From: Falsiroseomonas sp044341625
GTDB taxonomy: Bacteria > Pseudomonadota > Alphaproteobacteria > Acetobacterales > Acetobacteraceae
DNA length: 53,602 nucleotides
Reading direction: 5' to 3'
Assembly (NCBI GenBank): GCA_044341625.1
Contig: JBIIRI010000004.1
Location: forward strand, 1 to 53,602
Part shown: in pieces, positions 1-9,054 of the stretch
Numbering within the stretch: position 1 is the first letter of the stretch
Layout of the letters: every line of letters begins with the position of its first letter
Program-made: the position numbers and the translations under genes
Notes under the pieces: model-generated
What the model was told of the DNA's origin: nothing
Seen by the model: the letters and a program-made list of their open reading frames with translations, nothing else
The model's database searches: none

Positions 1-500
1 TGGATGCGGAACTGTCGCGGACGGTGGCGCAGCCGGTCGATGTCGCGCCCATCCTGTCCGCCCTGGCCGAGCTGCACGCGGCGACGCGGGAGGAAGGCGA
101 CCCGGTGATGGAGGTCGAGGCGCCGGCCGAGGGGCTGATCGTGCGCGGCGTGGAAGGTCGCATCGTGCAGGTCTTCCGCAACCTGATCGGCAACGCGATC
201 TCCTTCAGCCCGCGGGACGGCACGGTGGGAATCCGCGCCCGTGCGCTGGGCGGCCATGTCGAATTCACGGTGGAGGATGACGGGCCCGGCATCCCGGACG
301 CGAAGCTGGAGAGCATCTTCGACCGCTTCTACAGCGAAAGGCCGCGCGGCGAGCGCTTCGGCCAGCATTCGGGGCTCGGGCTTTCGATCTCGCGCCAGAT
401 CGTGGAAGGGCTGCGCGGCCGGATCGAAGCGGAGAACCGCCGCGATGCCGAAGGCCGGATCATCGGCGCCCGCTTCATCGTCCGGCTGCCGGCGGCATAA
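1..500 (+). CDS. ChvG-like sensor histidine kinase, C-terminal part
   Basis: The frame is open from the left edge of the window, so only the last ~166 residues are present. They form the HATPase_c catalytic domain of a membrane histidine kinase, which binds ATP and phosphorylates its own His (the HisKA part lies outside the window). Visible boxes are the N box NLIGNAISFSP, the G1 box DDGPGIP and the G2 box HSGLGLSISRQIV. The wording NLIGNAISFSP plus FYSERP just before the G2 box resembles the ChvG/ExoS family, which pairs with ChvI in alphaproteobacteria and responds to acid or envelope stress. That assignment is inferred from motif style only. The gene ends in TAA and is followed by a hairpin repeat; the next gene is convergent, so this is the end of its transcription unit. 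Confidence 0.85.
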   Translation, partial: DAELSRTVAQPVDVAPILSALAELHAATREEGDPVMEVEAPAEGLIVRGVEGRIVQVFRNLIGNAISFSPRDGTVGIRARALGGHVEFTVEDDGPGIPDAKLESIFDRFYSERPRGERFGQHSGLGLSISRQIVEGLRGRIEAENRRDAEGRIIGARFIVRLPAA

Positions 501-505
501 AGCCC

Positions 506-540
506 CCCACAAAACCGCTTCGCGGCTTTGCAGGGACCCC
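506..540 (+). repeat. Dispersed hairpin repeat B, copy 2
   Basis: A 35-base element just after the stop of the histidine kinase. It matches, at 32 of 35 positions, the reverse complement of the element at 10312-10346 after obgE. Core arms are around ACCGC and GCGGC with a TTC loop. Three arm positions are mismatched here, so this copy looks decayed. In both copies the orientation relative to the upstream gene is the same, which suggests a role in mRNA 3' end formation or stability. Confidence 0.7.
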
Positions 541-606
541 GGACCGGGCGCCGCGCCTTGTGGCCGCGCCGGGAGGCGTGAAGGCGAAGTCCTCTTGCGC
601 CCGCGC

Positions 607-1029
607 TCAATGCATCCCGTGCTGGGCCAGGGCGCCGTGCGGCTCCCGCGCCAGGCGGGTGAAGATCTGCCGCGCTTCGGCGCAGGATGCGCCGCCGACC
701 ATCTCCCGCACCTCCTCCCGGTTCCACATCCAGCTCTGGACGGGATCGTCGCGCATCGTCCAGGCCGGGAAGGTGCGGAAGGGCGTGTCCCCGCACCACA
801 GCAGCGAGACCTCGATATGGCGGTCGTCGCGCAGGATGCGCGCGAAGGTCTCCGTGACCTTCTGGCGCGGCCCCTCCAGCAGCTGGAGGAAGATGTCGTG
901 CCGGCAGATCAGCGCGCCGGTGACGCCGTTCGCCGCATTGTGCCGGCGGGCCGACAGCAGGATGTCGTCGAGGGACCCGGCATCGAAGCCGAAGGGCCGG
1001 GAAGCGTAGATCAGCTGCATCAGGCGCAT
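607..1029 (-). CDS. BLUF-domain blue-light photoreceptor
   Basis: A 140-residue single-domain protein of the BLUF family, which binds FAD non-covalently and switches its hydrogen-bond network on blue light. The usual key residues are all visible: Tyr8 (LIYAS), Asn31, Gln49 (IFLQLLEG), Trp90 and Met92 (FPAWTMRDDP). They line up almost one to one with Tyr8, Asn31, Gln50, Trp91 and Met93 of PixD. About 45 residues follow the core and probably form the capping helices; there is no attached effector domain, so output must be through a protein partner. A second ATG at 1018-1020 (protein beginning MQLIYAS) is a possible start. The gene lies 43 bases downstream of mutL on the same strand and could be co-transcribed with it. 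The partner is unknown. Confidence 0.92.
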   Translation of the reverse strand: MRLMQLIYASRPFGFDAGSLDDILLSARRHNAANGVTGALICRHDIFLQLLEGPRQKVTETFARILRDDRHIEVSLLWCGDTPFRTFPAWTMRDDPVQSWMWNREEVREMVGGASCAEARQIFTRLAREPHGALAQHGMH

Positions 1030-1072
1030 CGCGCGGCCATCATCCGTGGTTCGGCCGCGAGCATAGGCGAGA

Positions 1073-2896
1073 TCAGCGCCGGCCGAACAGTTTTTCCAGC
1101 TCCGCCCGGCCCAGCCGGATGAAGGTCGGCCGGCCATGGCTGCAGGTGGCCGCGCGCGGCGTCGCCTCCATCTGCCGCAGCAGCGCCGCCATCTCCGCGC
1201 TGGCGAGCCGCCGCCCGGCGCGGATGGAGCCGTGGCAGGCAAGCCGCGCCACCGCCGCATCCAGCCGGTCCGCGAGCGCCAGCGCCTCCCCGCTCTCGGC
1301 AAGTTCCTCCGCAAGGTCGGCCAGCAGGGGGCGGACCTCCGGCGTGCCGAGCAAGGCGGGGGTGGCGCGCACCAGCACCGCGCCGGGGCCGAAGCCCTCG
1401 ATCTCCAGCCCGAGCCGCGCCAGGGCGGCCGCGGCGTCCAGCAGCCGCGCCACATCGGCGCCGGGCAGTTCCACCACCTCCGGCAACAGCAGCGGCTGGG
1501 CACGCACCCCGCCGGCGGCCAGCTGGGTCAGCAGTGCCTCATGCGTCAGGCGTTCATGGGCCGCGTGCTGGTCCACCAGCACCATCGCGCCATCGGGGGC
1601 CTCGGCCAGGATGTAGGTGGACAGGAGCTGCGCGACGGGCCGGCCGAGCGGGCCTTCATCGACCAGGGGGGAGGCAGGCGGGGGGGCATCGGGCAGCGTG
1701 GGCGGCGGGGCGAAGCCGAGCGGCAGGCGCGGCGCCGGGCGGGGCAAGCCGGGCTGGGGCCGCCAGCCCTGCACGGCCGGGCGCGGGGTTGGGAAGCCGG
1801 GCGAGGGCAGGGCTTCCGCGAAGCCGGCCAGGTTGGGGGCGGGCCGCGGCTCCGCCTGCTCTACACCGCCCTCGTCCAGTTCGGGCATGACCCCCGGGAC
1901 GGAAGCGACCCCGACCGCCAGCGCCCGGCGCAGCGCCGAGATCAGCAGCCCGCGCACGGCCTCCGCATCGCGGAAGCGCAGCTCGGTCTTCATCGGGTGG
2001 ACATTCACATCCACCGCCTCGGCCGGGATGTCGAGGAACAGCGCGGCCACGGGGTGGCGGCCGCGCGGGATCAGTTCCCGATACGCCACGCGCAAGGCCG
2101 TCCGCAGCTGCGGGTCGCGCACCGGGCGGCGGTTCACCACCAGATGCTGGAATTCGCCCGTCGCGCGGGTATGGGTCGGCGCGGCAGCCAGGCCCGACAG
2201 CGCCATGCCGTCCCGCAGCGCCTCCACCGGCAGGGCGGCGGCGGCGAAATCGGGGCCGAGCAGCGCCGCGATCCGCGCCCCGGTGTCCTGCGGGGACAGG
2301 GCGAGCACGGGGCGGCCATCCACCTCGACCCGGAAGGCGACCTCGGGCCAGGCCAAGGCGAGGCGGCGCACCGCCTCCACCGCCGCCTCGGCTTCGGTGC
2401 GGGGGGATTTCAGGAAGGCGCGGCGGGCGGGCGTGGCGAAGAACAGGTCGCGCACCTCGACCCGCGTGCCCGGCGGCCCGGCCGCCGGGGCGACGGGGCC
2501 GACCTGCCCGCCTTCCACCGTGATCGCATGGGCCATGCCCTGCCCGATGCGGGAGGTCAGGGTCAGCCGGGCGACAGCCCCGATGGAGGGCAGCGCCTCC
2601 CCCCGGAAGCCCAGGGTGGCGATGCGGAACAGCATGCCTTCCTCGGCCAGCTTGGAGGTGGCGTGGCGCTGGACGGCCAGCGCAAGCTCCTCCGCCGACA
2701 TGCCGGCACCGTCATCCTCGACGACGATCCGGCCGGAGCCGCCTTCCTCCAGAGAGACCGCGATGCGACGGGCGCCGGCGTCGAGCGCGTTCTCGACCAG
2801 CTCCTTCACGGCCGCGGCAGGCCGTTCCACCACCTCGCCGGCGGCGATGCGGTTGGCGGTGGTCTCCGGCAGCAGGCGGATTCGCGGCGCGGCCAT
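1073..2896 (-). CDS. mutL: DNA mismatch repair protein MutL
   Basis: A 607-residue MutL, the ATPase that links MutS mismatch recognition to strand incision. The N-terminal GHKL ATPase shows NRIAAGEVVERPAAAVKEL, then ENALDAG (catalytic Glu32, Mg-binding Asn36), DDGAGM, RHATSKL and GFRGEAL. A proline- and alanine-rich linker of about 100 residues precedes the C-terminal dimerisation domain. This carries the endonuclease motif DQHAAHERLTHE near residue 442 together with ACHGSIRAGR and CSHGRP, so the protein should nick DNA itself, as expected in organisms without MutH. The start at 2896 (MAAPRIRLL) is chosen because the conserved N-terminus begins there; the same frame stays open a further 400 bases upstream, but that stretch overlaps the DUF1810 gene and is unconserved. 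BLUF follows downstream. Confidence 0.97.
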   Translation of the reverse strand: MAAPRIRLLPETTANRIAAGEVVERPAAAVKELVENALDAGARRIAVSLEEGGSGRIVVEDDGAGMSAEELALAVQRHATSKLAEEGMLFRIATLGFRGEALPSIGAVARLTLTSRIGQGMAHAITVEGGQVGPVAPAAGPPGTRVEVRDLFFATPARRAFLKSPRTEAEAAVEAVRRLALAWPEVAFRVEVDGRPVLALSPQDTGARIAALLGPDFAAAALPVEALRDGMALSGLAAAPTHTRATGEFQHLVVNRRPVRDPQLRTALRVAYRELIPRGRHPVAALFLDIPAEAVDVNVHPMKTELRFRDAEAVRGLLISALRRALAVGVASVPGVMPELDEGGVEQAEPRPAPNLAGFAEALPSPGFPTPRPAVQGWRPQPGLPRPAPRLPLGFAPPPTLPDAPPPASPLVDEGPLGRPVAQLLSTYILAEAPDGAMVLVDQHAAHERLTHEALLTQLAAGGVRAQPLLLPEVVELPGADVARLLDAAAALARLGLEIEGFGPGAVLVRATPALLGTPEVRPLLADLAEELAESGEALALADRLDAAVARLACHGSIRAGRRLASAEMAALLRQMEATPRAATCSHGRPTFIRLGRAELEKLFGRR

Positions 2897-2995
2897 GCAG
2901 GGGTGGAGATGCGCCGCGCGGCGGCGGGAGGCAAGGGCGCTTGCACGGCCGGCGCCCCGCATGGGACCAGAGGCCCCCCCAGCGGAGCATGGCCG

Positions 2996-3424
2996 ATGCA
3001 CGACCCCTTCGACCTGCGGCGCTTCGTCGCGGCGCAGGCGCCGGTGATGCCCCAGGTGCTGCGCGAATTGGCGGCGGGGCGGAAGCAGACCCATTGGATG
3101 TGGTTCGTCTTCCCCCAGCTGCGCGGCCTCGGCAGCAGCGCGATGGCGACGCGCTACGGCATCGCGGGCCTGGACGAAGCCAGGGCCTATCTGGCCCATC
3201 CGCTGCTCGGGGCGCGGCTGCGCGAGGGCGTGGGGCTGGTGACCGCCGTACCGGCGCGTAGCGCGACCGAGATACTGGGCGCGGTGGACGCCCAGAAATT
3301 CCAATCCTGCCTCACGCTGTTCGCCGCCGCCGACCCGACCGAGCCCTGCTTCCGCGCGGCGCTTGATCGTTTTTTCGACGGCGCGGCGGATGGGCGGACG
3401 CTGGAGCTGCTCAGCGGCGCGTGA
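2996..3424 (+). CDS. DUF1810 family protein
   Basis: A 142-residue protein matching the DUF1810 family (small cytosolic proteins of calpastatin-like annotation, function unknown). Conserved features visible are the N-terminal DPFDLRRFVAAQ, the hallmark KQTHWMWFVFPQL, the GIAGLDEARAYLAHPLLGAR block and DAQKFQSCLTLF. The length is normal. The start ATG at 2996 gives the family's usual opening; the overlapping ATG a few bases upstream is in another frame. The gene is divergent from mutL with about 100 bases between them, so promoters for both lie there. No functional inference can be made from context. Confidence 0.88.
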   Translation: MHDPFDLRRFVAAQAPVMPQVLRELAAGRKQTHWMWFVFPQLRGLGSSAMATRYGIAGLDEARAYLAHPLLGARLREGVGLVTAVPARSATEILGAVDAQKFQSCLTLFAAADPTEPCFRAALDRFFDGAADGRTLELLSGA

Positions 3425-3449
3425 CGGCGGTCACGCACCGCCGTGTGGA

Positions 3450-4670
3450 TCAGGGGTCCAGCAACTGCGTGGGCAGCGGGGTGCCATCCAGCACGGCGCG
3501 GTACATCGAAAGGCTACGCTGCGCGGTGCGGCGCCAGTCGAAGCGACGCGCCCAGGCGCGGCGCGCGGCGCGCTCCGCCTCCGTCGGGGCGGGGGCGTCG
3601 AGCGTGCGTCGCATGGCGTCGCGCCAGCCCCCCACATCTCCGCTGGCGATCGGCTCCCCATGCGGCCCGGCCGCTTCCTCGATCGAGGTGCCGGCGCTGA
3701 AGGCCACGGGGGTGCCGGTGGCCAGCGCCTCCACCGCCGGGATGCCGAAGCCCTCATAGACCGAGGGGAAGGCCAGCAGCGCCGCGCGCCGATAGAGCGC
3801 CCGCAGCTGCAGGCGGGACACATAGCCGGTGAAGCGGATCTCGCCGGCGCGGATCAGCGCCTCGGCCTCCGGCGGCATAGCGAGGTTTCCCCAGCCGCTG
3901 CCGCCGGCCACCACCAGCACCGCCCCGGCCCGCACCGCTGGCGGCAGGTCGGCGAAGGCAGCCAGCGCGACGGCGATGTTCTTGCGCGGCTCCTGCGTGC
4001 CGACCAGCAGAATGACGCGCCGCGCGCCGAGATCGAGGCCCGCGAGCGCCGCCCCTTCGGCCTCCGCATCCGCCTCGAAGAAGAAGGGCTCGACACCCGG
4101 ATGCGTCACCACGATGCGCTCGCGCGGATAGCCGAGCACGGCCACGATCTCGTCGCGCGAAAAGGCGGAGACGGTGTTGACCACCGGGCAGCGCAGGATC
4201 GCGGGCCACCAGCGTTCGAAGGCGCGCACGCGCTCTGGCGGGTGGGTATCGGGGAAGCGCTGCATCGAGACGTCGTGGATCAGCGGGATCAGCGGCCTGG
4301 TGGTGCGCCCCGGCGGCAGGGTGACGACGGCGTGGCACAGATCGTAGTGCCTCGCGCCGGTGGCGAAGCGGGCTTCCTTGGCCAGCCGCGCCAGGCGCCG
4401 GCGCAGCCTTCCGCCGCGCATCACGCCTTCCAGGAGGCCGGCCGACGCCACGGCGCAAGGCATCTGCCCAAGGATCCGCGCCTCGTTCTCAGCGCGCATG
4501 CGGGCGGGCCAGTCGCCATCGATGGGTGCAAAACCGCCGATCCCGTCGAAAGAGACAAGGGCATCATCCGCCCCGATCTGATCGAGCAGGGCCTGGACCA
4601 GTCCCAGCGTGTAGACCGCGATGCCCGAGTGCCGGACACGCAGGGTCGAGGTGTCGAGGCACACGCGCAT
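3450..4670 (-). CDS. Glycosyltransferase family 4 (GT-B fold)
   Basis: A 406-residue GT-B glycosyltransferase that should transfer a sugar from a nucleotide donor. The C-terminal half has the GT4 signature: LVGTQEPRKNIAVALAAF (donor-site start), the helix LRALYRRAALLAFPSVYEGFG, and IPAVEALATGTPVAFS with the nucleotide-ribose Glu. The N-terminal half starts MRVCLDTSTLRVRHSGIAVY, a variant acceptor domain with the Gly-rich loop seen in mannosyltransferase-like enzymes. The start at 4670 is chosen because homologous GT4 proteins begin at this strand; the open frame upstream runs into the next gene. It is the last gene of the leftward glycan cluster, 32 bases after the methyltransferase. Donor and acceptor cannot be told from sequence. 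Confidence 0.9.
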   Translation of the reverse strand: MRVCLDTSTLRVRHSGIAVYTLGLVQALLDQIGADDALVSFDGIGGFAPIDGDWPARMRAENEARILGQMPCAVASAGLLEGVMRGGRLRRRLARLAKEARFATGARHYDLCHAVVTLPPGRTTRPLIPLIHDVSMQRFPDTHPPERVRAFERWWPAILRCPVVNTVSAFSRDEIVAVLGYPRERIVVTHPGVEPFFFEADAEAEGAALAGLDLGARRVILLVGTQEPRKNIAVALAAFADLPPAVRAGAVLVVAGGSGWGNLAMPPEAEALIRAGEIRFTGYVSRLQLRALYRRAALLAFPSVYEGFGIPAVEALATGTPVAFSAGTSIEEAAGPHGEPIASGDVGGWRDAMRRTLDAPAPTEAERAARRAWARRFDWRRTAQRSLSMYRAVLDGTPLPTQLLDP

Positions 4671-4702
4671 CAGCGGCGGGCCGGATGGCGGCGATCCACC
4701 GC

Positions 4703-5818
4703 TCAGCGCCTCAGCCGCGCGACGAGCAACAGATCGAAGCCGGATTCCGGATAGGTGCAGCCGATATGCTGGTTCACCACCTCGAAGCCCTGCTCTTCGG
4801 TGAAGGCGACCCAGTCGGAATGCGAGAAGAAATAGGTGTGTTCCGCCGAGGTATCCACGGTGGTGGGCACCGCGAAGAAGATATGCCCGCCCGGCCGCAA
4901 CACGCGGCGCAGTTCCGCGAAAGTCTGGGGCAGGTCGTCGCTGTGCTCGATGCAATGGGAGGCGAAGACGAGATCGGCGCTATCGTCGGGTACGTCGAGC
5001 TGCGTATTCCGCCCGTGCAGGAAGCGTTCCGGGGCGAAGCCGAACCGCGCGCCTGCGGCGCGGTTGCTGTCGACCGCGCGGCGGTCGATGTCGATCGCCG
5101 TGTAGTCGAAGCCGTTTTCGCGGAAGAAGCGGAACAGGGACTCGTAGAGAAAGCCCGCGCCGAGATCGAGCACGCGTGAGCCGGGCGGGGTATAGGGCAG
5201 CGTTTCGCGCCAGCGGTGCAGATAGGCCGCCTGACGCTGGCGCGTCACCTCCTCCACACTGCCGCCGCCGCGCCGGATGTTGTCCATCCAGTTGTCCACC
5301 ATCTGGGCCTGCAATTCCTCGAAGGCCGCGGGATCCGGTGCGGTGACCGATGCTGCCCCCGCCGGCAGCCAGATGCCGGCGAGCACGATCTCCTGCCCTT
5401 GCGCGAGCGGATTGCGCCCGATCGCCGTGATGCCGAGCGGCCCGTTGGTCAGCGTCGGCGCGAGGGGGAAGGCGCGGAGGAAGGTGAACCAGGAATGGTT
5501 GTCGACGATCCCCGCATGCCCCGGCGCATCGAAGCGCAACACGCCGGAGAACGGGTGGCAGACGAGCACCGGCACGGCGCCGGCCACAGGCCCCGTCCAC
5601 GTCACGCGCGACGCGGGATCCTTCGAGATCATCACGCCGCCGGCGCCGGGCTGCCACTGGCCCTCGAAGCGGAAGCGGGGATCGTCGGAAGGTACGAAGC
5701 GGTGGGCTTCCTTCCGCAGCGCCGTGGTGACGCGGGTGATGGCGGTAAGACTTGATCTGTCGTCCGGCAGATCGCGGCGAAACGCGCGGCGAGCCGCCTC
5801 AGCCCATGCCTGATTCAT
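4703..5818 (-). CDS. Class I SAM-dependent methyltransferase with N-terminal extension
   Basis: About 371 residues. The C-terminal ~190 residues are a Rossmann methyltransferase: motif I SRVLDLGAGFLYESLF, acidic motif II YTAIDID, then DLVFASHCIEHSDDL and LRRVLRPGGHIFFAVP, typical of Methyltransf_11. The N-terminal ~190 residues (rich in Trp, Pro and Phe, for instance GHAGIVDNHSWFTFLRAF) match no family that I recognise and may recognise the acceptor. An alternative ATG 15 codons upstream (5863) is possible; neither start has a strong ribosome-binding site. The gene lies in the leftward cluster between the FkbM methyltransferase and the GT4 transferase, so methylation of a surface glycan or its lipid-linked precursor is likely but inferred. 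Confidence 0.88.
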   Translation of the reverse strand: MNQAWAEAARRAFRRDLPDDRSSLTAITRVTTALRKEAHRFVPSDDPRFRFEGQWQPGAGGVMISKDPASRVTWTGPVAGAVPVLVCHPFSGVLRFDAPGHAGIVDNHSWFTFLRAFPLAPTLTNGPLGITAIGRNPLAQGQEIVLAGIWLPAGAASVTAPDPAAFEELQAQMVDNWMDNIRRGGGSVEEVTRQRQAAYLHRWRETLPYTPPGSRVLDLGAGFLYESLFRFFRENGFDYTAIDIDRRAVDSNRAAGARFGFAPERFLHGRNTQLDVPDDSADLVFASHCIEHSDDLPQTFAELRRVLRPGGHIFFAVPTTVDTSAEHTYFFSHSDWVAFTEEQGFEVVNQHIGCTYPESGFDLLLVARLRR

Positions 5819-5938
5819 GCGGGGATGGCCCTCGGTCCTGGCGCCGAAGCGCAGAACCGCCATGCCCGCAGGTGGAGATCATCAGCAATTCAGAACGCCG
5901 TGTGGTGGCACGTGGCGCGACGCGCGCACGCGATCGTG

Positions 5939-6766
5939 TCACGCGTCGCGGTCGAGCAGCAGCATCCCATGCGGGATACGATCGAAGGCACCGAGATCCA
6001 CCGGCTCCAGCCGCGTGCCGATAAAGCGGGCGCGGAAGCCGTGTTCCTGCAGAGCCCGCATCATCGGCGCGGGATCGAGCTTCATCGTGTGGCGGATCTG
6101 GCCGGGCGACCATTCGATCATCAGGCGCATCTCGGGCTGGGCGCGCAGAAGGCCGGCCATGCCCTGGATCACATGCGGTTCCGCGCCCTCGACATCGATC
6201 TTCATCAGATCGATCCGCCACCCACCAGGCAGGAAGTAATCGTCGAGGGAAACGACCTCCACCTGGTGGGGCGTCTGTCGGTCCATGATGCGCGCCAGGT
6301 CGTCCGCATCCACCTGGCCAAGGCTGGTGTTGCCGACATACTTCTCGCGCTTGAACAGTGTCAGCGTCGTGCTGCGCGAATAGACGCCCTTCCGCTCGAG
6401 ATGCATGTTCTCGAACAACCAGTTCAGCGCCACATTGTCGGCCAGGAATTCGTAGCTGACCGGATCGGGCTCGAACGCCCACACCTGCCCGCCGCCGCGC
6501 ACCGCGAGCCCGGCAAGGCTGGTGAAGTAGCCCATATTCGCGCCGACATCGACGAAGTTCATCCCCGGCCGCAGGATGTCGAGCAAGGCGCGGGACGTCT
6601 CGGGCTCCCACTCGCCATGCAGCAGGACGATCGGCGTCATGATGATGTCACGCGTGTCGAGGATGAGCCGCACGCCGCGGCTGGTTTGCGTCAGCACGCG
6701 ATGCTCGCCGAGGAAGACACCGCGCGGTGGCGGCACATCACGCAGATCGAGTGCGGCGTGGCTCAT
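5939..6766 (-). CDS. FkbM family methyltransferase
   Basis: A 275-residue SAM-dependent methyltransferase of the FkbM type, generally O-methylating sugars or polyketides. Motif I is MNFVDVGANMGYFTSLAG at about residue 70, followed by VWAFEPDPVSYEFLADN (ribose-binding Glu) and the family hallmark LMKIDVEGAEPHVIQGM near residue 188. The length is normal for a stand-alone FkbM protein. Its ATG overlaps the stop of the GT2-GT4 gene by four bases (ATGA), so the two are translationally coupled. FkbM enzymes are frequent in exopolysaccharide and lipopolysaccharide loci, which agrees with the neighbours. The acceptor is unknown. Confidence 0.93.
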   Translation of the reverse strand: MSHAALDLRDVPPPRGVFLGEHRVLTQTSRGVRLILDTRDIIMTPIVLLHGEWEPETSRALLDILRPGMNFVDVGANMGYFTSLAGLAVRGGGQVWAFEPDPVSYEFLADNVALNWLFENMHLERKGVYSRSTTLTLFKREKYVGNTSLGQVDADDLARIMDRQTPHQVEVVSLDDYFLPGGWRIDLMKIDVEGAEPHVIQGMAGLLRAQPEMRLMIEWSPGQIRHTMKLDPAPMMRALQEHGFRARFIGTRLEPVDLGAFDRIPHGMLLLDRDA

Positions 6767-9051
6767 GCGGCGCGGCCCGCCGCCGTGCTGGGCCGCAGCG
6801 CTGTCGCCGGGTCATCGGGCATGACGGACCAGAGGCGTGGCGGCACAGCGTCCCGCACCGCCGAACGGTAGTATGCTTCCGCCATCTCCGCCATCCGCTC
6901 GGCCGTGAAGTTCTGCCGATAGGCCGCGAGACCGGCCTCTCCCATGCGTTGTCGCAGCGCAGCGTCGCCCGCAAGCCGCGCCAACGCATCGGCCAACGCC
7001 ACCGGATCCTCGGGCAGGACCAGCAGGCCAGTCGTGCCGTCCTCCACCACTTCCGGGATACCGCCCGCGCGCGTGCCGACACAGGCGGCGCCGTGCATCA
7101 TCGCTTCCAAGAAGATCAAGCCGAAGGATTCGTAGCGGCTCGGCGCCACGAAAATGTCCGCGCGCGCGTAGTGCTCCACCAGCGCATCCCGCGGCAGCAC
7201 GCCGGTCATCTCCACACGGCCGGGATAGCGCGCGATGAGATCCTCGATACTGCGGCGATAGGTGGGTCCGCGCCCATCCTCATCCACATCGGGGTCGCCT
7301 ACCAACACGAAATTCGCCTCGGGCCGCATCTCCAGCACGCGGGGGATCGCGGCGGCGAGGGTGTCGATGCCCTTGCGCGTCTCGAAACGTCCGACGAACA
7401 GGATGCGGCAGCCGGCCGCGCGCTGCGGCGGCGTGGCGGGGGCCTCATCCGGCAGGCCATGCGGCACCAGACGGACGCGCGCGCTGTCGAGCGCGAGGCC
7501 ATAGGCCACTTCGATGTCGCGCAGAATCGCGCCGCTATTGGCCAGGATCATCCGCGACCGGTCGAGCATCCAGGCTTCCGCCGCGATCAGCTTGTCCACA
7601 TGCAGGCGGCGATAGGCCGCGTCCTCCTGCCATTTGCGCTTGGAGGGCAGGACCAATTTGTAGGTGGAATGCAGGCTGGTCACGACGGGCAGCGTGCCAT
7701 CCGCGAGACAGGCCGCGCCTTCCACGTCCCAGATCGGCGCCGACACCAGGTCGAGCCCGCGCCGCGCGCGGATCCGCAGCACCTCGTCATGCGCGGTCAG
7801 CGCCCAATCGGCCACCAGGCCTGGTAGGTCTGGCATGGAGGGCGCCTCGCGGCCCGCATGGTGGCGCAGCGGGATGCGATGGACCCAGACGCCATCTTCG
7901 AAATCGACGCGATGATGCCCTTCGCCGCGCGTCACCACGCTGACCTCGTGACCGCGCGCGGCCAGCGCGGTCGCCATCGTATGGGTCCAGATCGCGATGC
8001 CGCCGACCGGACCCGGGGGATAGTCCTGCGAGAGGAAGCAGATCCGCAACCGGTCGCGCGGCGGAAGCAGCGCGGGAAAGGGCAGCAACGGATCGGTGGC
8101 GGGCAGGCCGGCGAAGTGGCGACCATTGGCGAAGCGCAGGCCGTCGGTCACGCCGAGTTCCGTGCCGCGATCGATCTCCGCGACCAGGCGGGCGTGATGC
8201 GGCGCATCGATCAGCCGGTTCTGCAGCAGCCAGTCCTTGTCGCGACGACGATCGCGGCGATAGGTGGCGAGATAGTCGATCACCTTGGGCAGCCCGTCCT
8301 GCGGCGCTGCGTGGCGGATGCAGAAATACGCCTTGCTCCGCGCGGGCTGGAGGATACTGCGCGGGATGCGGGATGCGTCGCGCAGGTGGCTGTCGGCGTA
8401 TTTGTGGTGCACCTCGGCGCGCGGCGCATAGGTCACCGCCCAGCCGGCATCGATCAGCCGCACCGCGACATCCGTCTCGTCGAGGAAATAGGCGTATGCC
8501 TCGTCGAAGCCGCCGATCCCGAGCAGCGCTTCCCGCCGGAAGGAGGAATTGGCGCCGGTGGGGCTGAGGTAGCGCTCAGCACCCGGTCCTTGGCACGCAA
8601 CGCCCGCCTGCTGCGCCTGGACGAGATCGACGAAGCCCTCATTGTCGCCGTAGCGGTCGCAGGCAACGACGCGGCATTGCCAGGCATAGCCCGTGTGGTC
8701 GCGGATGAAGCCGCCCACCGCGCCCACGCTGGGGTCGGCATAGGGGCCGCACAGCGCGTCGAGCCAATCGGGCTCCGGCACCGCATCGTCATCGGTGTAG
8801 GCGACGATGTCGCCGGCGGCCATCGCCAGGCCGATGTTGCGCGACATCGAGAGGTTGGCCTCCGGGCAGCGCGCGATGCGGATGCGCCCGGCATGACGCG
8901 CCAGCACATCCTCCGTCGCGTCGGTGGAGGGTCCGTTGACCACGATCACCTCGAAGCGCGGGTGGCGTTGCCACGCCATCGCCGCGAGTGTCGCCGGCAG
9001 CGTCCGTGCCCGGTTGTAGGTGTTGATGACGACGGAGACGGTGGGGATCAT
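6763..9051 (-). CDS. Bifunctional glycosyltransferase, GT2 domain fused to GT4 domain
   Basis: A 762-residue fusion of two glycosyltransferases. Residues ~1-260 are GT2 (GT-A fold): VSVVINTYNRARTLPATL, a VVNGPSTDATEDVL nucleotide region, the metal-binding DDD in VAYTDDDAVPEPDWL, and YFLDETDVAVRL. After a linker of about 80 residues, residues ~340-750 are GT4 (GT-B fold): RICFLSQDYPPGPVGGIAIW, RILFVGRFETRKGIDTLAAA, and APSRYESFGLIFLEAMMHGA with the conserved Glu. The protein could add two successive sugars. The start at 9051 begins directly with the GT2 strand; it follows the upstream gene's stop by three bases, and its own stop overlaps the FkbM start. It is the central gene of the cluster. 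Confidence 0.95.
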   Translation of the reverse strand: MIPTVSVVINTYNRARTLPATLAAMAWQRHPRFEVIVVNGPSTDATEDVLARHAGRIRIARCPEANLSMSRNIGLAMAAGDIVAYTDDDAVPEPDWLDALCGPYADPSVGAVGGFIRDHTGYAWQCRVVACDRYGDNEGFVDLVQAQQAGVACQGPGAERYLSPTGANSSFRREALLGIGGFDEAYAYFLDETDVAVRLIDAGWAVTYAPRAEVHHKYADSHLRDASRIPRSILQPARSKAYFCIRHAAPQDGLPKVIDYLATYRRDRRRDKDWLLQNRLIDAPHHARLVAEIDRGTELGVTDGLRFANGRHFAGLPATDPLLPFPALLPPRDRLRICFLSQDYPPGPVGGIAIWTHTMATALAARGHEVSVVTRGEGHHRVDFEDGVWVHRIPLRHHAGREAPSMPDLPGLVADWALTAHDEVLRIRARRGLDLVSAPIWDVEGAACLADGTLPVVTSLHSTYKLVLPSKRKWQEDAAYRRLHVDKLIAAEAWMLDRSRMILANSGAILRDIEVAYGLALDSARVRLVPHGLPDEAPATPPQRAAGCRILFVGRFETRKGIDTLAAAIPRVLEMRPEANFVLVGDPDVDEDGRGPTYRRSIEDLIARYPGRVEMTGVLPRDALVEHYARADIFVAPSRYESFGLIFLEAMMHGAACVGTRAGGIPEVVEDGTTGLLVLPEDPVALADALARLAGDAALRQRMGEAGLAAYRQNFTAERMAEMAEAYYRSAVRDAVPPRLWSVMPDDPATALRPSTAAGRAA

Positions 9052-9054
9052 GGG

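Noticed and set aside
2897..3304. N-terminal extension of mutL by 136 codons
   Set aside because: The family begins at MAAPRIRLL; the extension overlaps the DUF1810 gene and has no conserved text.
1136..3424. A 2.3 kb plus-strand open frame opposite mutL
   Set aside because: Antisense artefact; only its last 142 codons (the DUF1810 gene) are real.
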